Positions 1-11,384 of a DNA stretch of 64,000 nucleotides are shown in pieces (position 1 is the stretch's first letter; every line of letters starts with the position of its first letter). Source of the DNA: Metellina segmentata (Eukaryota > Arthropoda > Arachnida > Araneae > Tetragnathidae); assembly GCA_947359465.1 (NCBI GenBank), contig OX375873.1, positions 73,038,278-73,102,277 on the forward strand. The letters are read 5' to 3'. The position numbers and the translations under genes are program-made. The notes beneath the pieces are model-generated. The model saw only the letters and a list, made by a program, of their open reading frames with translations. It was not told where the DNA came from and did no database searches.

Positions 1-589
1 AGGACACTTAGAATGTACTTAGATAAGAATATTTTGGTGAGTTAGGAATTAGTTTTATTTACATGGCTTTAGAGTTAATCAAACATCTGAGCATCATGAG
101 ATTATTAAAAAATGTTGTATGTTCTTTCCACAGAAAATAGGTAATGAATGAGCAACTTAATTTATTGAAACGTAAGAATCCTTGTGTAACTGGTGGGAAG
201 AACGTAAGCTCAAAATACAACAATAACAATGAATCTATAAGAAAGTAAACAGTTTTTTCACGTTTATCAAATAGATGTATATAAATCTGTTCCCAAGGCG
301 ATTGACGCCGCGAGTAGTATAAGAGCACAGATCGAATAAATTTATCACAGCTCAATTTGGTTAACATCAAACAAAAACAAAGCAACCAATTCTTAGAATT
401 TTACTAAAACTGCTGTCTATTTTTTTTTTTTTATTCTTTCAAAATCCAAATTCCAAATCACGGTTTAAACGAAAATTAAAATACAGAAAAATATGCTCGA
501 GAAAAGTTTCACGGGCAATAAATATTAACGAAGCAAATTAAATTGATCGAGTGTTCGAATACAAAATCTACTACACCTTGGAAATATTC
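1..589. other. AT-rich stretch, no feature seen
   Basis: I see no convincing gene here. A 108-codon open frame on the - strand (59-385) has no recognisable domain and sits in plain AT-rich sequence, so I treat it as chance. A run of T lies at about 421-432. Confidence 0.5.
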
Positions 590-850
590 CAGAGTCCAAG
601 AAATTCAAAACTGGTTAGAAAAAAACTAACAAGGTTAACACTTGAGTATCCCACTCTCCAAACTTGAGCATCACGCCAACGTAAGAGCATTTAAGGCCAC
701 AAGAGATTTAAAATGCACCAATCCTTACATACACGGCGAACTTTGGTTTGACAAAGTATCGAACTCACAACCATCCAACTGCTAATTGGAAGTTATACAG
801 AGACAACTTCAAGTTCCAGAACGTATAAATGCGTGTGAGCCCATCCGAGG
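590..850 (-). mobile_element. tRNA-derived SINE copy (diverged)
   Basis: Read on the - strand, this has a tRNA-like head with a B-box-like GTGAGTTCGATAC near 760. It is followed by body motifs shared with the copies at 1690, 7345, 7640 and 19930: GGCGTGATGCTCAAGTTTGG, then GAGAGTGGG, then a GTGTTAACC-type segment. Sharing the same ordered motifs at several sites in both orientations marks it as a dispersed short element transcribed by RNA polymerase III. It is diverged and no target duplication could be defined. Confidence 0.6.
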
Positions 851-954
851 TTTAAACACTATTTTAATCAACAACTGCCCTCTGCAATAAAATAACTTCC
901 ACATATAAAATTCACAATAAAAAACGTATATTTGAAAGCCTATTCCCCTGTAAT

Positions 955-1485
955 TCCACTCTTTGGAGCGTTCCTCACATTGTTGTCCCCGCCCACCCAA
1001 ACGCGGAAAGCAATTAAAACCACCTTCCACTTTTAATGCGTCCCGAGCAAGAATTCTGAGGAAATGCCACCCTCAACCAACCAAAAGCCTCCGGCGAAGG
1101 ATAAATGCCCCCCGGCTTCTACGAGACCGGATGTTTGTGAAAACATCGGGCCTTGGTTTATGGCCAAATATTTTTCGAATTTTTAAGACACGTCGCCGTC
1201 TGCGTGGGTCCATTTACAATTTGTCAGCCGTCTGGAAGAGGCGGAATATTGCCAAGTTATTGCTATGCCAGAGGACGAATGTATTTGGTGGCGGATTCTC
1301 TCTATTTCGAAGCGGAACATTCCCGTTTTGCTCTGGAATTCACACTTCAGGAAAGAATTATAGAGTAAACATTGTTGATTGCGCTCGCGGTGTGGTTTGT
1401 TTCCGTGCGGGGCTGTTAAATTTGCTTCGGTTGGACCGGGATTCCTCGAACGCACTTGTGAATACTCTTCTTTGTCTGTGACGTG
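955..1485. other. GC- and CpG-rich unique block
   Basis: This 0.5-kb block is clearly richer in G+C and CpG than its surroundings. For example, seven CpG dinucleotides fall within 1021-1140. A 172-codon frame is open on + (963-1481) and a 119-codon frame on - (1183-1542), but neither shows a domain or sensible protein composition. Being open on both strands is expected when AT-rich stop codons are scarce. It could be a promoter, untranslated first exon or conserved non-coding element. No TATA box, splice pair or recognisable protein settles this. Confidence 0.3.
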
Positions 1486-1689
1486 TTTGCTGATTTGAAA
1501 ATATTTGATTTGAGAGCAAGTTGTTTTGAACACTTTTTTCAACTTAAATCGTGTATGCTTGGAAAAAGATATTCGTAGATTTCAGAAACTTACCTGATGC
1601 TACTGAATTATGACTTGATTACTCAAGCGGATCAGACTCGATTGAATTATCTTTTTATCTGTAGGTAGGAAGTTTAATGTACATTTCTC

Positions 1690-1955
1690 AAAGGGGTAAT
1701 GGTGTGATTAGTACTACAGGGAAAAATCCAAGGTCAACGTCCGTTAATGTTGAACCACGGTCAAAAGACGAGGACAAAACCTGAGTTGAAAAATTAATCT
1801 CCAAACTTCCACACCAAGCCAAAGTGAGGACAAGACAAATTAACATGTACCAACTCTCCATAGATCCACATGTGGACAGTGTCTTTACTGTGATCAAATT
1901 TCGAGCTCGCAACCCTACGGTTGCTAATCCGCAACTCTACCATCAGGGCTACAGT
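1690..1955 (-). mobile_element. tRNA-derived SINE copy
   Basis: On the - strand the head begins near 1950 with an A-box-like TGGTAGAGTTGCGG. About 30 bp on comes a B-box-like GGGTTGCGAGCTCGAAATT, and then the shared SINE body (CTTGGTGTGGAAGTTTGGAGA, GTCCTCGTCTTTTGACCG). These match the order of motifs in the copies at 590, 7345, 7640 and 19930. A 66-codon + strand frame at 1921-2121 that begins like a signal peptide starts inside this copy and is an artefact. Confidence 0.7.
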
Positions 1956-2224
1956 GGTTCTTTCCCTCTGTATGTTTGTCACATCTTGTCCTGATGTAGC
2001 CTCTTGCACCATAAAAAAAATGACCAATCAGTCCGGTTTAAATAACTATCATGAAGAAAACAAAGTCTGTAAAACACCAAATCAAATCAAACCGGTAAGT
2101 TTGGAGATTTTATTCAATTAAACCGCCAGAAAGGACACATCTAATTTTTTACTCGAATCGCTTTTAAACTAATATGTATGATTGGGTGGAATAATCTTTA
2201 CAATTATATAAATGGGATTTTTGA

Positions 2225-2640
2225 TTAAACGATGTTTATGATATCCCTACTATCATAAAAGGAAGTGCTTGCTTGTCTGTCTGTTTCTTGCAGGAAAATC
2301 CTGACGATTCTATGGCACTTACAGTAATGAGATTTGGCACACAGGTAGTCCGCATTTTTTGCAATTTTTGGGTCGCGGCGAATTTTAAAATTGAGTCTGG
2401 ACGATTTTAAAACGAATTTAATAGTATTATTCTCCATCGATTTTTCAACGGTTTTCTTCCGAAGAAGAACCACCCCAATCTTGACTTTTTCTACCCACGT
2501 GACCTTGCCGTCAGCCTTTGGAAACATGTCAGTTTTTTTCATCACGAAGAACGCGGACAAGATTCTAAATTTCCGCTTTCATTTTGCTCCGAGGAATGAT
2601 TTTCCAGCAAATTATGCAAAAAAGTTTTATCTTTCGTAAG
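2225..2640. repeat. possible unclassified dispersed repeat
   Basis: The segment carries a CTTGTCTGTCTG run followed by a TTGGCACACAGGTA motif. In my experience these are typical of unclassified interspersed repeats in arthropod genomes. No coding domain is seen in any frame and no second copy is present in this window, so the call rests on general resemblance only. Confidence 0.25.
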
Positions 2641-2709
2641 GAATTTTTTTCTATCTCCTAGGCCGCTAAAGATGGAGTAAAAAATTTAACGGATTTAAAA
2701 TCTGAGGAA

Positions 2710-2935
2710 AATTTAACACCAGACCTTACACCACGGGCACGGGCAACGCCGAGCTAGCCACACAGTGGCTAGTAATTTCACAATTATTGCTTCGTCATCT
2801 AACCTTGGCACAAAATTACGTGGTCTCGTCCTTGGATCTTTGCCTAAGGGGATCGATCTCTAACCGTCGGCAATAGCCCGATGTGTTGCTCTAGTACGAC
2901 GTTAATTAAATTACCTTACCTTAATTATATCTTTT
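2710..2935 (+). mobile_element. SINE 3' part, 5'-truncated
   Basis: This matches the downstream body of the SINE copy at 7640-7966 in the same orientation: GCTTCGTCATCTAACC, then CCTTGGATCTTTGCCTAAGG, then CGGCAATAGCCC, a TGTTGCT segment and an ACGTTAATTAAATTACC tail. The tRNA-like head with A and B boxes is absent, so this is a truncated copy. Confidence 0.6.
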
Positions 2936-3219
2936 ATAGAAGGGGTTTGGATTTTGCGTTATGAACGAAGGTAGCACAAACAGTAAAAATGGAATGAGTC
3001 TTGATTTTTCATAGTATGGAGATAAAATGATTGGTTGTCATAGATTTCCATCTCTTTTAAACATATATGTAACTAATAATTCCTAAAATTTCTATATGTG
3101 ACAAAAAAAGTCCTACCACTCGAATTCGTCATAGAGATAATTTTTAATTACTTTTTACAACTACCTATAATTAGTGATGAAAAAAATCAGAGGAAGATCG
3201 TCAAGAAATATAATAAGCG

Positions 3220-3600
3220 ATGACAGTAACGTTGTATTTCAGTGCATTAATTCTGCGAGTTGTAGGCAATACAGGTTGGATTTCTGTAATTAATCTGGGT
3301 GCATTGATCTCATCCGTGTCATTTAAACCTTCATTGTATGTCTCTGTCTTGTATTTATCACTTGATGTTACCTTTCATCTGCTAGACACAGCATGGAGTA
3401 ATATGGAACTTGCGCAGTTAAACTCAATGTACCAGCGAATTAGTCTTACCCAACTATTTTACGTGTCACAGATAAAAGGATTTTTACTGTACCTTATAGT
3501 ATATTTAATTAATTTCTCGTATTCTATCAAATTAAATCCAATATTTACAACTAATCTGATTGATGAACTTAATGAATTTGTAGATCTCGTAGAATGCTGA
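3220..3600 (+). other. 126-codon hydrophobic ORF of unknown nature
   Basis: An uninterrupted ATG-to-TGA frame of 126 codons encodes a protein with several Leu/Ile/Val-rich stretches that could span membranes (around residues 5-35, 39-55 and 88-105). An in-frame TAA lies two codons before the ATG, so the frame does not extend upstream. I recognise no family. Such a length without stops is somewhat unusual in this AT-rich background, but it has no splice context, homologue or conserved motif I can name. Chance is the more likely explanation. Confidence 0.15.
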
Positions 3601-3809
3601 ATTTAGGATTAGTTGTGCTTCTCTAAAGGGAACGCTGCAAGCATAAATTGTATAATTTAAGGGATTACGAAATAAAATGTCTACTTCAACATACGTTAAA
3701 CTTAACGTAAGCGTTCAATTTCTTTGTAAAGAGCAATTATGTTCAAATTTTAAATGTGATTTAAACTGTATAGGCAACTTACTAGGTTGAATTCGGTACA
3801 ACTAACTCT

Positions 3810-4095
3810 AATGGTCGTTGGCTCGACAAGGAATCTCGTCATTAACAAAACTGACCAGATCCTGTAGAACGAGATAAGTTGTCCATAAGGTCGTCTAATG
3901 ATATTAGACATAAATTCACCAGATCTTGATTTAGTCGTCTCTTGGTATTAAACTAAAGCTCACCAGATCGTAATATCGTCATCACCTAAAAATCCACAGA
4001 ATCTCGATTATAAGATACATCAAACCGCTCTGAGGACATAATTCTAAAAATATCGTATTCATTCCTACAAAGTAAAGCTCACCAGTCTCAAAAAA
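3810..4095 (-). repeat. degenerate minisatellite with palindromic core (block 1)
   Basis: Several spaced, degenerate units contain CTCGTCATTA and ACCAGATC motifs at intervals of about 45-65 bp (near 3827, 3853, 3920, 3963). Read on the - strand they resemble the units at 62050-62320: a GACGAGATATCTCG-like core, then AAGATCTG, then a TTAGTTTT tract. The divergence is high, so the edges are approximate. Confidence 0.45.
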
Positions 4096-5160
4096 TTCCA
4101 AAAGTTTCGTTTGCAAGAAAATTGACTTATGGCATTAACCTATATAAGTTTCTTCCATCTTTGCTCTATTTATAGAAATATCATCAAAACAGATACGTAA
4201 CACCTTAGAAAGCCCCAATCTGGATAAAAATATTGAATTTGACAACCATTCTGATTCGAACCATTACTGATGACAAGTCTCTTTAAGGGCATTCATCTGA
4301 AAAGGCACTTTTTATCAAAAGAAAAACAAATCCCAGAGGGAAGAAAATCGAAAATAAAGCTGAGAGCAACACTTACTACTGTAAAAAATGTCACTCATTC
4401 AACCTGGGAGAGAAAAGAAGTGTTAGGGGAAAAAAAGCCTCGTTTTCTGCAAAAACGAGTAAGTTTCTGATCGCGAGCAGCATCATTTGTCAAAAAAAGT
4501 TTTAAGGATTTGAGTGTTTTTTTAAAAAAAGGGAGAAAGAAAATTCTAAATCCGCAGAAAAGCAACTATAAAACGAACATTGTTCTATAGGTCTTTTTGA
4601 GAAGATCTGGTTACGTAAAGCAAATATAGAACTTCGAACATTATTTTCTCACATAACTCAGCATAATATGCATTTACACTTATCAACAGACCATAGCATA
4701 CTGATTAAGAGGATAAAATATTACATAACGATGCGTTTTTATTTTAATGAATAATTAATTAATGCTAGAAAAATAACCGACCTTACTCGCTTTACATTGG
4801 TTTACTCTAGATTGAAGAGATTATCAAAATACATATAATGACTTAAGTTTTCGTAGAATAAAATAATATTTTAACTACTTTTGCCATCTTTATAATTTCT
4901 ACAACTTACTTTGGACACAAATCGTACACATGCGTATCCATTCTTTTAATACATTTCACATACATCGCACCCTTGCTGTATTACAAAACTACAATATGAC
5001 GAAAGATTTACTACTACAAAAGACGATTTGAAATTCCTTTTCTTAAGTTCTTTTCATGTAAACTCAATTAATAAAAACGACTATTTACGGCGAGTGCTCT
5101 CGTACTCATAGTCAACAAAACAATATTTTTTTAACTGTGTCACTCTCTCATCCGGCATAA
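4096..5160. other. AT-rich stretch, no feature seen
   Basis: A 66-codon frame at 4270-4470 is Lys/Arg-rich with no recognisable domain. Nothing else coding or repetitive stands out. Confidence 0.45.
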
Positions 5161-5430
5161 GACATTGTCATAATAACTGGAAAAAATTGTGAAATTCCAC
5201 AAAGAAGTTTTTAATTAAAAAAAATTCTAGTTCGGATTTTTTAATTTTAAAAATTTGCTTTATTTTGAATTGCCTGCCACTTTGTGGTGGTAATTCAGAC
5301 ATCGTCATAATAACAGGAAAGTATTGCGAAATTCCTCAAAAAAATTATAATTTTTGAAAAGTTCTAGTTCGGATTTTTTTAATTTTTAAAATTTGCTTTA
5401 TTTTGAATTATTGTGGTGGTGTTTCGAGTG
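5161..5430. repeat. two-copy tandem duplication, period about 137 bp
   Basis: GACATTGTCATAATAACTGG at 5161 recurs as GACATCGTCATAATAACAGG at 5298. Both are followed by TTCTAGTTCGGATTTTTT and ATTTGCTTTATTTTGAATT tracts and a TGTGGTGG segment. The copies differ at several bases and indels, so the duplication is not recent. Confidence 0.75.
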
Positions 5431-5963
5431 ATGATAAAAAACACAACTTATTAAAATAATAAATACTTAAAACAGAAAACAAAAGAAAACAGCGAAATAA
5501 AACAAAATTAAAGATGTCGGGAAAAAGTTGTTCTAAAGATATTAATTTGTGATTCCTTTTTATCTCTTGATCTCGCAGTTGCCACAAGTTACAACTAAAA
5601 AGTGCACAAAATCTAGAAATGCTAAATTAATTCAGAGCAAAAGAAACAGAAAATATTACTGCTCGTGATAAACACACGAGTTTCCGTTTCATTCCCTCCC
5701 GTTCGTTGAAAAATATCGTCTGTCCCAAATACTCGGGAATCGTTTACTTTGTGCAAAGAACAAAAGTAAGACTTCCAATAAATGAAGTATCAAAGCTAAA
5801 TATCCTAAAAAAATTATTTAAAAAAAAAATTGCTTTTTTAGCAGTACTGGGGTAATGCAATCAATATAATTGTAATACTCAATATGCATTCCAATTTTTA
5901 TTTACGTATACTTACTCAGATGTTTTAGCATGGAACTCGTCTAAATACAACAATAAAGAAATG

Positions 5964-6008
<45 letters not shown>
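5964..6008. repeat. (TA)n microsatellite
   Basis: About 22 uninterrupted TA dinucleotides, followed by a short TG-rich extension. Confidence 0.95.
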
Positions 6009-6011
<3 letters not shown>

Positions 6012-6339
6012 ATGTGTATGTATCCCTCCCATGTATCCCTCACCTCATATACATTAGAGGGTTGTTTCACATCAATTCATCAAGAGAAACTAGGTCTCAC
6101 ACACCATTTTTACTTTATATTACGGAATAGTTAGTCTTTCTAGCATGTATCCATGTTTGTGAGGTGCCTGGATGGAAAGGCTTACTTAGAAAGATGTGTT
6201 ACAGACTAAAGTTGATTTTTTACTTATAAACTAACTTTGGCTTCCTAACTAGTGAGGTTGTTTGTAGCAAATGGAAAGACTGTTTTGTATTATTTCAAAA
6301 AAAACTTATTACATGACTAAATAATGACTTATAATTAAT

Positions 6340-7262
6340 TATCAATTTAGTACTAACATTTTAAAAATATCAATTTGACTACTATAGTAGCATTTTTATT
6401 CGAAGCTTATTGTTGGTAGTGGTAGTGTATTTGTCGTGAAACAAAGCTTGCTGAACATAATCCGGTCGTTAAGTCTCTTGACCTGTTCATCGAAATCGAA
6501 ATCAGCACTTTGGTAATAGAAATTCCGAAGAATGAAATATGAATAAGATTGTTAATTAGTCAACACCAATTCTATTAGACACCAAATATCTCCAAAACGG
6601 CGATGGTCTACATTTTAAGGATAACCATATATGTATCATACGAGAGTATTTGGATAGCGGAAAGTAAAAACGTCCTTTTCAATCTAGCTTGTTTGTTCAT
6701 ACTGAAAATCTCTCTTATATAGGAGAAAGTTTAAAGACGCTTAGACTCTTTTACTGTCAATAACTAACCAAAAATTACTAGTTAACTATTTACAACCAAT
6801 AATATTTTAAAAATTCCGAAATTGACTTTGATAAAAGATGTTTCTGTCAATATAAATGTAGGTGGATGAAGTATTTCTGCTTCTGAACGTTCTTCCTTCA
6901 TACTGATCATTGTGGTAATTGAATTGCTTTTCTAATTCAATATCAGAGTGTCGTTAATAGAAATTCCAAAGGATGCATTCCGAACTGATAGTTAATTAAT
7001 CAATGCTAATAATAAAAAACGCCAAACGTCATATAAATTGCTGTTAACTACATTTTAAGGCAGCCCCGATAATGGGTTGCCTTAAAATGTTGTCATGTAT
7101 CATACTAAACCATTAGCGTGATGGAAATAAAAATCTATATTTCACGTCTGATTTGCTTATTTACTCTAAAAATTCCTCTCATCCAGGAAAATAATTCTAG
7201 AAACATTTAGATTATTTAATTATCAATAATTAGCTAATTAACTAACAACCAATAATAAAATA
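6340..7262. repeat. two-copy diverged direct repeat, period about 441 bp
   Basis: TAATAGAAATTCCGAAG at 6514 recurs as TAATAGAAATTCCAAAG at 6955. Ordered matches follow: AGTTAATTAATCAA-type, CACCAAATAT/CGCCAAACGT, CTACATTTTAAGG, CATGTATCATAC and a run ending in ACAACCAATAATA. A third diverged relative lies at 54970-55320. No open frame or transposase motif is visible, so the nature of the repeat is unknown. Confidence 0.6.
7050..7090. other. perfect-looking hairpin, 17-bp arms
   Basis: The arms at 7050-7066 and 7074-7090 pair at 16 of 17 positions (ACATTTTAAGGC and complement) around a 7-nt loop. It lies inside the second copy of the 441-bp repeat and is absent from the first copy, which has only the left arm sequence CTACATTTTAAGG. 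Confidence 0.8.
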
Positions 7263-7344
7263 ACAGTTATTAATTTAATAACACTTGTTTTAATTATGGT
7301 GGAGAGTTAGGTATAATTAAGGTCCTATTGGTGTTATACACAAC

Positions 7345-7600
7345 GAATCATTGGCAACGGTCCGGGATCCATATCGAAAATGAATGTCGAAGGGCATTAA
7401 CTTGTCATTATAAATCACAGTCAGAAGACGAGGAAAACACTTGAACTGGCACCCCACTCTCCGGACTTCCACAACACGTCAATATGAGGAGAATTGAGGC
7501 CAAGACCGATTTCACTTGCATCATCCTCCGCATACACAACAGTTTGAATTGAACCTAACCCTGCGGTTGCTAATCCTTTACTTTTTTTTAACTAGGATTC
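7345..7600 (-). mobile_element. tRNA-derived SINE copy
   Basis: Read on the - strand: GGATTAGCAACCGCAGGGTT head, then CTCATATTGACGTGTTG, GGAAGTCCGGAGAGTGGGG, GCCAGTTCAAGTG and TTCCTCGTCTTCTGAC. The same ordered motifs occur in the other SINE copies. It lies head to head with the + strand copy that starts at about 7640. Confidence 0.7.
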
Positions 7601-7639
7601 ATAGACCTCTGAAAAGTTTAAGTTTGAGTATTATACAAC

Positions 7640-7966
7640 TGTACAGGGTCGCTGTATCCCGGTTTGGAAGAACAACGGGTTAATAATTGCTGGGTTGCGA
7701 GTTTGAAACTCGACCCTGCACAAGGTAGTCTATACAGGAGTTGGTGGGAGTTCAATATGTCGTGGTCTCAAATTTCCCCACATTGATGAAGAGTGGAAGT
7801 TTGGAGAGTGGTGTGCCAGCATAGAGTTGTTGTCCTCGTCATCTGACGGAGGTGAAAAATTACGAGGAGCTGCCCTTGGATCTTTCCCTTCTAGATTAAT
7901 CTCGGACAATCGCCAATAACACGTTGCTTCAGTGTGGCGTTAATTCACTACCTACCAATACTGTAC
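7640..7966 (+). mobile_element. tRNA-derived SINE, most complete copy
   Basis: This copy has a tRNA-like head with GGGTTGCGAGTTTGAAACTC (B box) near 7692-7711. The body follows (GGAGTTGGTGGGAGTTCA, CCCCACATTGATGAAGAGTG, GTCCTCGTCATCTGACGG), then a 3' part (CCTTGGATCTTTCCC, TAATCTCGGACAATCGCC, GCGTTAATTCACTACCTACC). The other copies match it piecewise, so it serves as the local reference. RNA polymerase III transcription is inferred from the head, not shown. Confidence 0.75.
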
Positions 7967-8056
7967 TCAAAAAGTAACTACACATTTACATCTTAGGTCG
8001 AAAACTATATATGTTTTACAATATATGTGCCAAAAGCACAGTTATTGTGAAAAATA

Positions 8057-8630
8057 TACACTGCCCTCCAATAATGGACCGGACAACATGATGTGATGGT
8101 ATAAGAGAAAGAATACATGCTTTTATAGGGGGATGGTCCCTCAAGTGCTGCAGTTACACTTACAACCCTTCTGTACATACTTTCAACAGGGTTTTGATAC
8201 ACAACTATGGGTATTTGTGTCCATTCCTGCTGCAAGAATGTCGCCAGCTCATCTGTAGATTTCAGACGTGGTTCCCTGTTCCGTAGGCGTCGCTCTAACT
8301 CATTATACAAATGTTCTATGAGGTTTAGTTTGGGACTCTGAGCAGACCAGGGAATACGTTTTACATCCATATCTTAATACCACTGCTTGACAGAGGTTGC
8401 AACACGACATGAAGCGTTGTCGTCCTGGAAGTAAAAATCGTCCATTCCATCAAATTTCCAGAGCGTAGGAAGAACCTGATTGTCCAAAATGTTCGTGTAG
8501 GCGTCGGCGTTCAATTTACCAGGAACAACATGCAAGGGTTCCAGACCATACCACTAAAATCACTCCCAAACAAGTAGTCGGATTTTATGCAAATCCGCAG
8601 GCATCCGGTCCATTATTGCAGGGTAGTGTA
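8057..8630 (-). mobile_element. internally deleted Tc1-like transposon, copy A
   Basis: The element is bounded by TA dinucleotides and imperfect inverted repeats: TACACTGCCCTCCAATAATG at the left, and its complement with two changes at the right end (8602-8630). Inside, the - strand encodes the C-terminal half of a Tc1-type transposase. Visible features are a YFQDDNASC-like second-aspartate motif near 8430, a frame stop just after it, then a 121-codon frame (8005-8370) with the third-acid region SPKLNLIEHLYNELERR. The helix-turn-helix half and the first catalytic aspartate are missing. It cannot encode a working enzyme, and its terminal repeats suggest it was moved in trans. The junction between the right terminal repeat and the remaining coding part matches copy B at 36531. 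Confidence 0.85.
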
Positions 8631-8632
8631 TA

Positions 8633-11384
8633 GTTGGCTGTGCAGTTACGTATTAAAACTGAAAATACAGATGACTATACTTATAATTGAATACAAACAG
8701 TTGATGTTGGTCTTTCGCAGCAAGTTTCCGATTACAAAACTGATTCAAAGATTGTAAAATATTTGAGAACAAAGTGAGAGAAAGTTTCATGTTGGCAGTG
8801 GTCTGTATTACTTTAAAATTTTAGAAATAAGAGTACTGCTGAGAGCCGAATATTTTCTTATCCCCTTTTCGATGGGAATAAACTTTATAACTCTCAACTC
8901 TGATCTGTGATTTTTTACTTTTCTTGCACACACAGCTACTTCTGAAAACTAGCGAGCGAATTTGGCGGATGAAGAAGAGGAAAATTCTCTGAATCAACTT
9001 CTCAGAACTTGAAGGAAAGAGCAAACTGCCAAAGCACAAAAGCTTCGATATCAGATCGGTTTCCCCCCGAAAAATACAAACTTTTTCTTTTTTAGTAACA
9101 TATTTTCCTGGCTCTTACTTTCTGATTTCAAAACCGGTGAACCATAAAACTAATGCTCGAAAGCAGAGGCCATAGCCGAAAGTAAAAGTGCTATTCTAGA
9201 AGGATTATTATTCTAGAAGAATATTTCTATTGACCAAGGAAAGGGCATTCGTGCGCCCTCTGAATTTGCGCTAGCAGAACAATGTATAAATAACCGAATG
9301 CTTTTACACCAATGGCTGTTCTTTCTCTGTGAACTATAGATACTTGGATGTCCTAAAATGTTAAATGAAATTGAGATAAATATATTGTATTTCTCTAGCA
9401 AAGAAAAATTAGATTAGATTTCGAAGAAAAAAAATAGTTTCATTATATTTTGATTTTGTGTATACAATGGAACTATATAATTATCAATTTACAATAACAA
9501 GTATACAGTAAAAGTACATAAATATCAATTTACGATATCGCTTATTTAATACAATTTTATTATCATCAAATGGAAAAATCATGAATAGAAAATGAACCTA
9601 TGGCCCAATGTACTCAAAAAATATCATATATTAAGCACTATGAAAAATGTACAATAATTGTTATTTAAGATGCATTTATTCAACGATTTTGATGCTTAAA
9701 ATTTGTTTGATTATCGTAGAAGCAGTCTTCAATCATAAAAAAAAAGTTAAAATAAATTTTTAAGTTACCCTCATTCTATTTATATTTTAAGGTGAAATAT
9801 TTTTCAAAATCAAGGCTATACTATAGCTACGCAAGCGAATTGTCAAACTTTTAGATATAGTTAGTTAAATAAACTCTATGCTAGCCTTTTGTTTATAGGC
9901 TTCTTCAATATAAAACAAGAAGGTCGTGGAAACGAAATTCCGGCTCGAACAAGAGTAAACACACACGTATATATACATTTTTCTCTACAAGAGAACGTCA
10001 AAACAAGGCACAACAAATAAGGTCTCGCAGAAACATCATATTCTGGGAAAATGAAATTTGGAAAAATAAATTCCCGGAAAATGGGAAAAGTGGAACTGGA
10101 TTTGTTCTAAAACAATGCACGTGAGAACCTCTCGTAGGTTGGCTTTGTGTCAAATTCGCCAGGAAGCTTTTTGTTTCAGTCATGTATTTGCATTTTTTTC
10201 AGAAACAAAAAGAATATTTTTTCCAGAATCTGTCACCCTTGCTTGTCGGCCGAGAGAAAAAACCGCTCCAACTCATGAATAAAAGAGCTTACTGTTAGAA
10301 GTATTAGAATTTTTCAGTCCTTAACGGTATTTATTTCGCGAAGACACGTATATAAATTGTTTGTATAATATGGTGTGGATTTTAAACGAAAGAATTTCCT
10401 TCCGCCGGGTGGAGGTTTTGTTTTATTTTTTCTAATTGTCCTTCTATCATAAAGGTGCGGCTGCGTTCAGGCTTCAGATTTGCCTCTGCGAAAATGTACC
10501 TCCATTTAATCCTCATAAAAAGCAAGTAGTGCGTACATTTCTCGCGAAGTATCATGCATTTTAAAATGCAACCATTTTCGTGTTTAGTTGTGTGTCTTTA
10601 AATACATGGGAAAGAAATTTGACAGGTTCAATCTGTTTTACCTATTAGGATGCAAAAAGCGTCTTATGAATAACGTACAGAAATTACTGTAACTTTTATA
10701 TATTGCCGTTTCTTCCATGAATAAAAAACCTGTTTAGACTCTTCTGTCAGAAAACCAATATCCATCCACAATTGAAGTATTTAAAGGACTCATATCAATT
10801 CTAATACTTTCATGCTGCGGAGCTTAGATTTTTTCCTATCGCCGCACATTCGCCTACATGTCCGAACCCCTTAACTAATTTACCAACTTGAGCGACAGAG
10901 CCTTGAGTGGCATTTACTACTGACGATTTCCTTTCATAGTATTGTGTGGCGTATCGTTTGGCGTGAGATAGATATCACCGGAGCGATCTTCTGCTTCTAC
11001 CCCAAAGCGTTCACACCTCACGGTCGACAAGGTAGGGTACCGATCAAAAGGAGGAACCCTCTAGAAGATCAGTCGCTTATAGCTCGTAAATGTTGAACGA
11101 TGCCGGTGTTCACTTGAAAAGGAGATAACATCCACAGTACACAGTTCAAAACCATGCCATTGGTGTAAACGAAATTTGAGTGGTAACAATTGTATATTAG
11201 CGTAAAGGTTTGGGTATTCTTTGGTCTTTTACGGTATTATTTTTATTTGTATCTACATTGTACTGACGCTTTTAACATTTTAGTGTTTATTAACCTTTAT
11301 TTACCCTCCAAGGGGTTTGGAAAACATATCTTGTCTATCAAAATCTGTTCACTTTTGTTAATGATCAGATATATCTTCAAGATA
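8633..11384. other. long stretch without identified genes
   Basis: Short frames at 8821-9039, 9213-9401 and 9998-10183 (- strand) have no domain and look like chance. A somewhat GC-richer patch lies at 10940-11130 without recognisable content. No repeat structure was noticed. Confidence 0.4.

Noticed and set aside
1921..2121. 66-codon + strand ORF that begins like a signal peptide
   Set aside because: Its start lies in the antisense of a SINE head with recognisable A and B boxes; the resemblance is chance.
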